From Ruminococcus sp. (GTDB taxonomy: Bacteria > Bacillota > Clostridia > Oscillospirales > Ruminococcaceae), in contig JAHZHC010000020.1 of assembly GCA_019420505.1 (NCBI GenBank), positions 80,130 through 144,129 on the forward strand: 64,000 nucleotides of DNA, given 5' to 3'. Shown one piece after another: positions 17,576-24,486 of the stretch. Both the position numbers and the translations under genes were made by a program. The notes under the pieces are model-generated. The model made no database searches, had not been told where the DNA came from, and was given only the letters and a program-made list of their open reading frames with translations. Every line of letters starts with the position of its first letter. Position 1 is the first letter of the stretch.

Positions 17576-17587
17576 ATGTAAGAAACT

Positions 17588-17677
17588 CTACTTTTTCTTA
17601 TGAAATATAAGATAGCATAGAGTGATAACGCTGACTAACACTGACGTGAATTGAAGCAATTCAGAAAATGAAACCAT
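17588..17677 (-). CDS. Holin-like small membrane toxin of a type I toxin-antitoxin system
   Basis: A 29-aa peptide: start MVSFSELLQF, one hydrophobic membrane segment (about 9-25), end FHKKK. The MVxxxxLLxF start, single transmembrane helix and Lys tail fit the putative holin-like toxin peptides (Hol-Tox/TxpA-type). An exceptionally good ribosome site, AAGGGAGGTGAT, precedes the ATG. Its own TTGACA-17-TATAAT promoter is at 17739-17767, giving a leader of about 55 nt, and the antisense RNA converges on it. Such peptides damage or depolarise the membrane when the antitoxin RNA is lost. Confidence 0.75.
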   Translation of the reverse strand: MVSFSELLQFTSVLVSVITLCYLIFHKKK

Positions 17678-17678
17678 T

Positions 17679-17722
17679 GTTATCACCTCCCTTTCGGGAG
17701 AAACCGCCTACCGTATTATGTG
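17679..17722 (-). repeat. Direct repeats DRa and DRb, toxin-leader copy
   Basis: Plus-strand reading: GTTATCACCTCCCTTT (17679-17694, the reverse of the toxin ribosome site) and TATTATGTG (17714-17722). They match the antitoxin copies in the same order. Confidence 0.6.
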
Positions 17723-17738
17723 CAGTACCCATGTGATG

Positions 17739-17767
17739 ATTATATCATATTCACCGTAAATTGTCAA
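17739..17767 (-). promoter_or_regulatory. Promoter of the toxin mRNA
   Basis: On the minus strand: TTGACA (17762-17767), 17 nt, TATAAT (17739-17744). Confidence 0.8.
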
Positions 17768-17802
17768 ATCATCTTAAATATTGTAAAACAATAATATAAA
17801 GC

Positions 17803-17836
17803 CAAAAAACAGCATCTGCTTAAAAGCAAATGCTGT
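17803..17836 (-). terminator. Terminator of the MATE transporter gene
   Basis: ACAGCATCTGCT / AGCAAATGCTGT hairpin, with TTTTTT following on the minus strand. Confidence 0.8.
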
Positions 17837-17853
17837 TCTGTTTTTATATCTGA

Positions 17854-19197
17854 TTATTTCGGAATATTTATCAGATTTTCACTTTTCTTTGAGGAAACAA
17901 AAACGAAAACTACCGACAATAGAGTTGACACAAGCCAACCTACAGGCCATGAAAGCCATATACCGGTTGAGCCATACGGTGCTGAAAGAATAAATGCCAG
18001 TATTACTCTTAAAATCAAATCTGAAAAGGTCGTAATCATAAATCCAAGCATATTTCCTTTTCCCCTAAGCGTACCGTCAGACATAATTTTTATACCAACA
18101 AAAATATAGAAAGGTGAAACGATCCGTAAAAATTTAATACCAATCTCTGATGCCTTTATTCCCCCTTCATCAAGAAATAATCCTAACATCGTTTCAGGTA
18201 AACAGAAATAACAAACTATAAAAGGAATTGCCACAATTGACGCCATTATAATTCCTGATTTATATCCCTTCTTTATCCGTTCAAGCTTCCCTGCACCGTA
18301 ATTTTGAGCCACATAGCTTGAAAGTCCGTTTGACAAGGTGGAAAATCCGGTTATTGCAAATGTATTCAGCTTTATTGCCGCCGAATATCCTGCAATGCAG
18401 GAAGACCCAAAGCCATTTACTAAATACTGCACAAATATGTTGCCGACCGATACAAAACTTTGCTGTAATATACTCGGAACTGCATACAAAGTTACCCTTC
18501 TAAGCATTTTTACAGAAAACATTGCAGGCTTTTGAGCCGTTTTAATGCAACTGATTTTTCTCTTTAAATTTATCAAAGACAGTATGCACGCAACCCCCTG
18601 AGCAATAAATGTTGCCCATGCAACTCCCGATACTCCCCATTTGAAAACAGCTACAAAAACATAGTCAAGAATTATATTTCCCACCGATGAACCAATTAAA
18701 AAATACAATGGTGTTTTTGTATCTCCGAGGGATGTGTAAATTCCCGTACATACATTATATAAAAACAGAAAAACCAATCCGCCTATATAAATTTTTAAAT
18801 ATAGTGTACCGTCAGCAAAAACATTGTCAGGTGTATTTATTACCTGCATAAGACGTCCTGAAAATAATATTCCAAAAATCGTCAGTATACCGGACAGCAC
18901 TGTCGAAGAAATAATCGTCGTAAATGCCGCTGTTTTTACCTGTTCATAGTTTTTAGCACCAAAATACTGCGAAATAACAACACAGCAACCAACATTGCAT
19001 CCCATTGCAACCGCCATAAAAATCATTGTTATAGGATATGAAGCTCCTACCGCCGCAAGTGCGTCTTCTCCGGCAAATCTCCCCGCAATAGCGCTGTCAA
19101 AAATACTGTACATCTGCTGAAATATAACGCTTATAAACATGGGAACGGTAAATCTCCATAACACAGCCGACGGCTTTCCAACCGTTAAATCATTCAT
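17854..19197 (-). CDS. MATE family efflux transporter
   Basis: A 447-aa Na+- or H+-driven multidrug exporter of the MATE family with 12 predicted membrane segments in two halves. The opening WRFTVPMFISVIFQQMYSIFDSAIAGRFAGEDALAAVGASYPITM is characteristic, as are GCNVGCCVVISQYFGAKNYEQV and, in the second half, SGLSSYVAQNYGAGKLERIKKGYK. It stands alone. Drug substrates are not predictable. Confidence 0.93.
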   Translation of the reverse strand: MNDLTVGKPSAVLWRFTVPMFISVIFQQMYSIFDSAIAGRFAGEDALAAVGASYPITMIFMAVAMGCNVGCCVVISQYFGAKNYEQVKTAAFTTIISSTVLSGILTIFGILFSGRLMQVINTPDNVFADGTLYLKIYIGGLVFLFLYNVCTGIYTSLGDTKTPLYFLIGSSVGNIILDYVFVAVFKWGVSGVAWATFIAQGVACILSLINLKRKISCIKTAQKPAMFSVKMLRRVTLYAVPSILQQSFVSVGNIFVQYLVNGFGSSCIAGYSAAIKLNTFAITGFSTLSNGLSSYVAQNYGAGKLERIKKGYKSGIIMASIVAIPFIVCYFCLPETMLGLFLDEGGIKASEIGIKFLRIVSPFYIFVGIKIMSDGTLRGKGNMLGFMITTFSDLILRVILAFILSAPYGSTGIWLSWPVGWLVSTLLSVVFVFVSSKKSENLINIPK

Positions 19198-19296
19198 AAA
19201 TATGCCCGCTTCCTGCGGACTTCACCTCTTTTATGCAATTAACTAAACTAATTATATCACACTTGTTTTTAATATTCAACAATTAATCAAAAAGCA

Positions 19297-19330
19297 ATAA
19301 AAAAACAGCGCCGGGGATTATGACGCTGTT
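19297..19330 (-). terminator. Terminator downstream of the 21-codon peptide gene
   Basis: AACAGCG (19304-19310) / CGCTGTT (19324-19330), with TTTTTTT on the minus strand. A second hairpin, AATCTCA / TGAGATT (19340-19358), lies just before it on that strand. Confidence 0.7.
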
Positions 19331-19390
19331 TTTATGGAAAATCTCAGGGGTTGAGATTATGATTCAGTAAAATATTAAGACATTTGCTGT

Positions 19391-19456
19391 CTAAAAAGGT
19401 AGGTATATCATTCCGAATACAAAATTTCTACACTTTTTATCCTTGTAATTCTTCAT
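19391..19456 (-). CDS. Short peptide of 21 aa, unknown function
   Basis: Starts MKNYKDKKC and ends FGMIYLPF: a basic first half and a hydrophobic second half. GAGGGAG lies 7 nt before the ATG. A TTGCACAAAA element with AT-rich -10-like sequence is 41-52 nt upstream, and a strong terminator follows about 60 nt after the stop. The gene therefore looks like a complete small transcription unit. A secreted signal, a membrane peptide or a regulatory leader are all possible. I recognise no family. Confidence 0.45.
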   Translation of the reverse strand: MKNYKDKKCRNFVFGMIYLPF

Positions 19457-19495
19457 TTTTTTCTCCCTCTAATAATATAAATAACAGTTCAGATG

Positions 19496-19508
19496 ATTTT
19501 GTGCAATT
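19496..19508 (-). promoter_or_regulatory. TTGCACAAAA element upstream of the 21-aa peptide gene
   Basis: On the minus strand AATTGCACAAAATC lies 21 nt upstream of TATATT. An inverted partner, ATTGCACAAAT, stands on the plus strand about 35 nt away (19537-19548), making a loose inverted pair. Confidence 0.4.
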
Positions 19509-19597
19509 ATTTTTATATATTTTTATTTTTTGTTATATTGCACAAATAAACTGAAAATTTTTATTACTTTTTAAACTACTTAAAAGGAAATTATTTG

Positions 19598-19626
19598 TTG
19601 ACTTTATTAAAAATATATGATATAAT
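19598..19626 (+). promoter_or_regulatory. Promoter of the cobalamin-riboswitch operon
   Basis: TTGACT (19598-19603), 17 nt, TATAAT (19621-19626). The riboswitch begins about 27 nt after the expected start. Confidence 0.8.
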
Positions 19627-19659
19627 TTTCCCATAAAATTAAATATCGTAAATTAATAT

Positions 19660-19860
19660 ATGAAAAAACGGTTTGAAAGGTTGTTAGCCGAGTAGATTAA
19701 TAGGGAATCCGGTTTGAATCCGGAACAACCGCCATTACTGTATTTGACAATGAGGGAGTATGTTAAAACCATTGGATTATTGTTTGATCTGAGAAGGATG
19801 CTCTCATTTTGACGTTTAACGTCATTACATCATAAGTCAGGAGACCTGCCGTTTTTTCAT
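19660..19860 (+). promoter_or_regulatory. Cobalamin (AdoCbl-type) riboswitch
   Basis: A 12-bp P1 stem ATGAAAAAACGG / CCGTTTTTTCAT encloses the conserved core: AATAGGGAATCCGGTTTGAA, then CCGGAACAACCGCCATTACTGTA, then the B12 box AGTCAGGAGACCTGCC just before the P1 closing strand. These are the recognised elements of cobalamin riboswitches. Ligand binding normally lowers expression of downstream uptake genes. Which corrinoid it prefers cannot be read by eye. Confidence 0.93.
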
Positions 19861-20008
19861 AGGTTTATCATAGACTTTGGCGATGAAGCGTGCAACCGAT
19901 TTTATTGATTTCTTACGGTGAATTTTCACTGTTTTTCAGCGGCTGTATGTTTCATATCCAGGCGTTTGATTGTTGTGCTTTGCCGTAAATTTAAATATAA
20001 ATCTGTTG

Positions 20009-20042
20009 TACACTTTTGAGATTTCTCAAAGGTGTATTTTTT
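20009..20042 (+). terminator. Terminator after the cobalamin riboswitch
   Basis: TACACTTTTGAG (20009-20020) / CTCAAAGGTGTA (20025-20036) followed by T6. It lies 149 nt downstream of P1, with no gene between, so it is the likely termination point when the riboswitch is off. Bases 19861-20008 show TTACGG..CCGTAA complementarity but no identified structure. Confidence 0.7.
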
Positions 20043-20071
20043 ATGCAATAAGGAAATAAGGAAGTAATATC

Positions 20072-20251
20072 ATGAATAAAAAAGAAACGGCAATTTTAAT
20101 GCTGAAAGAAAAAGCGGAGCAATTAAACAGATTACCTAAAAAAAATGATTTTGATGATATATCAGTATCAAAAATTAAAGGAGTGCTCGGTCCGTGGCCA
20201 AGAGCTTTAGAAGCCGCCGGATTAAAAGAACCAAAGAAAAAGCATACCTAA
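20072..20251 (+). CDS. 59-aa protein with one homing-endonuclease-associated (HNH repeat) DNA-binding motif
   Basis: A single repeat of the type found in tandem beside HNH endonucleases: an LKEKAEQLNRLPKKNDFDD helix pair, a short K-I-K-G-V-L segment and GPWPRALEAAGL, followed by a basic tail. The repeat is a small helix-turn-helix-like DNA-binding unit, but no nuclease domain is present. AAGGAAGTAATATC precedes the ATG. It is the first gene after the riboswitch terminator, so it is presumably B12-regulated. A regulatory role at this locus is an inference. Confidence 0.65.
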   Translation: MNKKETAILMLKEKAEQLNRLPKKNDFDDISVSKIKGVLGPWPRALEAAGLKEPKKKHT

Positions 20252-20334
20252 AAAGTAATGAAATAAAAATCAGTTAATTAATTTTTCTACGCTTCTAAGC
20301 TTCACATACAAAATAATTTAACGGAGGTAAACAA

Positions 20335-23300
20335 ATGAAAAAAACGAACAGACTTCTGACAGGTTTTTTGTCGGTCTTAATGATAATCTCTATTATCCCG
20401 ATAAATGCATTTGCACAGGAAACAGACATCAAACATTCAGTTACCGTATACCTGACCGTAAGCGAAGACGGTTATTATGTAACAGGTAATGACGAGGAAT
20501 CAACCACAATGGCAAGAGTTCCGATTACCGTTGAATATTTTGATTTGGCAGATTACGGCTTACAAGACTATTACCGCTATGAAGCTGACAGCTTTGAAAA
20601 CGGAGGACATTATATAGATAATAAAATTGTTGAACAACCAACCGTTCTCCATTTACTGATAAAAGCGCTCGAAAAATATTATCTCGGCGGACAAACCCTT
20701 GTTACAGATACTGACGCCTTGACTGTTTCAGGTTCCGCAACTACAATGTTTATGACTAAATTCTGGGGCCACGGTTCAAATATTATGTATTTTGCAGATC
20801 ATAGATATCCCTTAATGGCAGAGGGCAGAGGCGCATCCGCTGATTATGTCCTCCTTGAGAACAACATGGAAATTGATCTGACTATGTACTCAAATAATGA
20901 TTTCTGGATGGACGGCTATTTTGCATATCTGACTCCATCTTCAGAAACAGTAGACATCGGTACAACAGTTGATTTTACTACTATGCTTGCACCGGCAATG
21001 TCATGTTTTGGATATCAGCTTCCCGATGAACCCGCTTCCGATATGTATACCGCAGTATTTGATGAAAACTGGAACGAGGTTGCCGACCTGAGCAATGCCG
21101 CCGCAGAAAACGGTACATTCTCCTATACGTTTGATAAAGAGGGCAAATATTATGTCACAGCTATTGATCCGAATGCAGGAGATCCGTACGAAGCCTGTAT
21201 TGCTCCCGCAACATCAGTAATTCAGGTAGGAGAAAACGGACTGTCATCTGTAAAAATTAAAGCTGACGGCAGCGATATTGACTTAAATGAAGCATTTGAT
21301 AAAAATACATTGGAATATACCGCAAAATTATCTCCTTCCGCCAAAGAAATTACCGTTTCACCCGAAGCCTTTAATTCAGGAAGCATTGTATCCGTAAACG
21401 GCAATACACAAACAAATGAAGACGGCTCATTTACTATTCCTATAACATCTTCAGTTACGAAAGTTGAAATCAATGTTACAGGAAAATCAGGTAATGTTAA
21501 AACTTATATTATTACAGTAAAAAGACCTGTCGAAATTGACGTAAGTATTAAAGCAACCCCCGAAAATGCAACTATCTTCGTAACTGACAGCAATTCCAAC
21601 CATGTATTCCCGTCACAAGACGGTCTTTATCGTCTTGTTGAGGAAGATGAATACTGCTATATTATTTCAAAGAACGGATATGAAACTGTAAGCGGAAGCT
21701 TTATTGCTTCTTCCGAAAGCCTGAATGTGACTTTGAAAAAAGCTGATGAAAACAGCTCTATAAATAAAGATATACCGTCAGAATGGCCAACCTTCAGAGG
21801 TGATGACACTAACAACTGTGTTGTAAATTCAAAAACTCCGAAAAATGCCGACGAAGCAACCCTTTATTGGGCAGAAAAAGCAGGAAGCGGCTATGGTTTT
21901 ACTGCAACCGGATCACCGATAATCGTAAATGATAATATTGTATTTTCATCAGGCACAACACTCTATAAAATGAATAAATATACAGGCGAAATGCTCGACC
22001 ATAAAGGTGAATTAGTAACAACATCAAATTTCAATATCATACCTCCCCTTTATGCTGAAGGTATGATATTCATTGGACTTAAAGACGGCACAATACAGGC
22101 GTTTAATGCCGACACCCTTGAGTCTCTCTGGATTTATAAAGATGCGCTTAAAGGACAGCCGAACAGCCCGATTATATATAAAGACGGCTATATTTATACG
22201 GGCTTCTGGAACAGCGAAACAAAGGACGCAAACTTCGTATGCATCTCGGTAACAGACGAGGATATAAATAATACGTCAGAAACTAAGCTGCCCACATGGA
22301 CCTATAAACAAAAAGGCGGTTTCTATTGGTCAGGCGCTTACGTAAGCGACAAATTCCTGCTGGTGGGAACCGATGACGGACAAAGCGGATATCTTTCAGA
22401 TACCTCCTCACTCCTGTCACTTGATCCCAAAACAGGAAAACCGATCGACAAAATCGAAAATCTTAACGGCGACATCCGCTCATCAGTAGTTTATGATAAA
22501 GCAACAGACAGATATTATTTTGATTCGAAGGGCGGAAGCTTCTATAGCATTTCCGTAAACAAAAACGGTACATTCAAAAAAGATATTAATGGTATACAGG
22601 GATATGATCTAAAAGAAATCATTCTTACAAACGGTCATGAAACAGAATCAAAACCCGCTATGTGTACATCAACTCCTGTTATTCATAACGGAAGAGCCTA
22701 TATCGGAGTTTCCGGTACAGCCGCATTTTTACAATACAGCGGCCATAATATTACAGTCATTGACCTTGAAAGCTGGAAAATTGCCTACACGGCGCCGACA
22801 CGGGGCTATCCCCAGGTAAGTGGTCTTCTCTCAACTGCTTATGAAGACAGCGACGGCTATGCTTATGTATATTTTATTGACAACTATACTCCCGGAGAAG
22901 TCAGAGTTCTAAAAGACAAACCCGGAGTTACTTCAGTAGTTGACGGAGTTACTCAAACTTATACTAACAGAGGTGTTACATATACCTATGAAAATTGCGC
23001 TCCTGTCTTGTTTACCCCCTCTGGCGCTCAAGCACAGTATGCAATATGCAGTCCCATTGCTGATGAAGAAGGTACGCTGTATTTCAAAAACGACTCTGCT
23101 TACATCATGGCATTAGGCAGCAAAATCAAAAGCATCGAAATTACTGCCCAGCCGAATAAAACGGTATATGTTGAAGGGGAAAACTTTGATCCCAAAGGCA
23201 TGAAAGCAGTCGCTCATCTTACAAACGGCATAGATCGTGATATCACAAAATATATCACATTTTCAGATTCGTCATTGACAAAGGATTCTTCCGATATTAC

Positions 23301-24378
23301 CATATATTATGACCACGTAATGTATGGCGATAAATTTGATGACAAAAACGGCAATCAGTCCGGAATAAAAGTTGATCCTCTTGAAGCATATGTTGATATT
23401 ACCGTTGTTTCAGAAGAGGAAAGCCTGAGCCTTAACGAAACTATTAATTTAATCAATAATATCGGTGATGTAACTATAGAAAGCGAAAATGCAATCAATA
23501 ATGCAAGATCATCTTACAATAAATTAAGCGACAGCCTGAAAGAATGTGTTAAAAACTATAATCTGCTCTTAAATGCCGAAGCTGAATTTGCAGGACTTAA
23601 AGGCGAGGTCGAAACAATTGAAAAGCTTATCGCTGATATCGGTGAAGTAACCTATAACTCCAAAAAAGCAATTGAAGCAGCCCGTTCAGGATATGACGCT
23701 CTTGATGAGAAACTAAAAAATGCGGTATCAAATTATGACCTTCTTGTTTCCGCAGAAAAAACCATTTTAACTATCGAAGCTGAAATAAAACAGGTCGAAG
23801 AAAAAATTGCTGAAATCGGTGACATAACCCTTGATAAAGAAGAAGCAATAAAATCAGCAAGAGAAGCTTTCAATGCCTTGCCCGAACAGTCACAAAACGG
23901 AGTTAAAAATGCAAAAACACTTGTAAAATCCGAAGAAACTCTTGCAAAGTTGAAGAACGACATTAAAAATGTTGTTTCTATGATTGATAATATCGGAGAT
24001 GTGACTTTGGATAAAGAATCTGTAATCAACAGTGCGAGAACGGCTTATGATTCTCTTAACGAAAAACAAAAAGAACAGGTTTCCAACTATGAAATTCTTG
24101 TTAAAGCCGAAAATACTCTTTTAAAGCTTAAATCTGACGCAACAGATAATAAGAACGATTCATCAGATAATAACAGCTCATCAGATAACAAAACTGACAA
24201 TAATGTAAATTCAAGCAGCAATCCATCATCAGCTGCAAATAATACGGCAACAGGGGGGGGCTCTCCTGATACCGGTATTTTCTCCGAAAATAATCTGCTG
24301 CTTGTAATATTATTGCTTTCATCGGGAATAATAGCATTGATACAGATTTCCGATAAGAAAAAGAGAAATAATAAGTAA
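20335..24378 (+). CDS. Large sortase-type surface protein with beta-propeller, B12-regulated
   Basis: A 1347-aa exported protein with a signal peptide (about 1-27, ending NAFAQE). Residues about 35-300 are an unassigned N-terminal region with a weak DUF4430-like VLHLLIKALEKYY block. A cadherin-like beta-sandwich (about 303-398) and a PEGA-like segment (about 400-470) follow. A PQQ-type beta-propeller (about 483-925) opens WPTFRGDDTNN, with repeated L-W/A-x-x-TG blades. Next come a Big-type Ig domain (about 930-1030) and four helical repeats of about 60 aa (IGDVTL..A..AR..Y..L). The C-terminus has SPDTG, a hydrophobic helix and KKKRNNK. I infer cell-surface corrinoid capture. A G8 tract (24253-24260) lies just before the anchor. 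Confidence 0.85.
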   Translation: MKKTNRLLTGFLSVLMIISIIPINAFAQETDIKHSVTVYLTVSEDGYYVTGNDEESTTMARVPITVEYFDLADYGLQDYYRYEADSFENGGHYIDNKIVEQPTVLHLLIKALEKYYLGGQTLVTDTDALTVSGSATTMFMTKFWGHGSNIMYFADHRYPLMAEGRGASADYVLLENNMEIDLTMYSNNDFWMDGYFAYLTPSSETVDIGTTVDFTTMLAPAMSCFGYQLPDEPASDMYTAVFDENWNEVADLSNAAAENGTFSYTFDKEGKYYVTAIDPNAGDPYEACIAPATSVIQVGENGLSSVKIKADGSDIDLNEAFDKNTLEYTAKLSPSAKEITVSPEAFNSGSIVSVNGNTQTNEDGSFTIPITSSVTKVEINVTGKSGNVKTYIITVKRPVEIDVSIKATPENATIFVTDSNSNHVFPSQDGLYRLVEEDEYCYIISKNGYETVSGSFIASSESLNVTLKKADENSSINKDIPSEWPTFRGDDTNNCVVNSKTPKNADEATLYWAEKAGSGYGFTATGSPIIVNDNIVFSSGTTLYKMNKYTGEMLDHKGELVTTSNFNIIPPLYAEGMIFIGLKDGTIQAFNADTLESLWIYKDALKGQPNSPIIYKDGYIYTGFWNSETKDANFVCISVTDEDINNTSETKLPTWTYKQKGGFYWSGAYVSDKFLLVGTDDGQSGYLSDTSSLLSLDPKTGKPIDKIENLNGDIRSSVVYDKATDRYYFDSKGGSFYSISVNKNGTFKKDINGIQGYDLKEIILTNGHETESKPAMCTSTPVIHNGRAYIGVSGTAAFLQYSGHNITVIDLESWKIAYTAPTRGYPQVSGLLSTAYEDSDGYAYVYFIDNYTPGEVRVLKDKPGVTSVVDGVTQTYTNRGVTYTYENCAPVLFTPSGAQAQYAICSPIADEEGTLYFKNDSAYIMALGSKIKSIEITAQPNKTVYVEGENFDPKGMKAVAHLTNGIDRDITKYITFSDSSLTKDSSDITIYYDHVMYGDKFDDKNGNQSGIKVDPLEAYVDITVVSEEESLSLNETINLINNIGDVTIESENAINNARSSYNKLSDSLKECVKNYNLLLNAEAEFAGLKGEVETIEKLIADIGEVTYNSKKAIEAARSGYDALDEKLKNAVSNYDLLVSAEKTILTIEAEIKQVEEKIAEIGDITLDKEEAIKSAREAFNALPEQSQNGVKNAKTLVKSEETLAKLKNDIKNVVSMIDNIGDVTLDKESVINSARTAYDSLNEKQKEQVSNYEILVKAENTLLKLKSDATDNKNDSSDNNSSSDNKTDNNVNSSSNPSSAANNTATGGGSPDTGIFSENNLLLVILLLSSGIIALIQISDKKKRNNK

Positions 24379-24395
24379 AATCCAATAAGGCTCAC

Positions 24396-24434
24396 AGCGA
24401 CAGTATCTTTATAAAAAAAGAGGCTGTCGCTTTA
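24396..24434 (+). terminator. Intercistronic hairpin after the large surface protein gene
   Basis: AGCGACAG / CTGTCGCT enclosing an AT-rich loop, followed by only TTT. It is a weak or partial terminator, or an mRNA-stability hairpin, between the first large gene and the rest of the operon. Confidence 0.5.
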
Positions 24435-24486
24435 GCCGTTTATTAACATCATAAAATATATTAAAATTCTAAAAGGAGGCGATGTT

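Larger units (their letters stand above)
17485..17576 (+). ncRNA. Antitoxin RNA of a type I toxin-antitoxin locus (Fst/RNAI-like)
   Basis: A short RNA of about 92 nt is bounded by its promoter and by the hairpin AAGAAACACCG / CGGTGTTTCTT with a T5 tail (17533-17575). It converges on the toxin gene at 17588-17677. Near its 5' end GTTATCTCCCTT (17508-17519) is complementary, apart from a 2-nt bulge, to the toxin ribosome site AAGGGAGGTGATAAC. TAATATGTG (17521-17529) likewise matches TATTATGTG on the same strand in the toxin leader. Direct repeats on one strand plus a shared terminator are the design of RNAI of the Fst/par systems. No open reading frame is evident. Confidence 0.7.
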
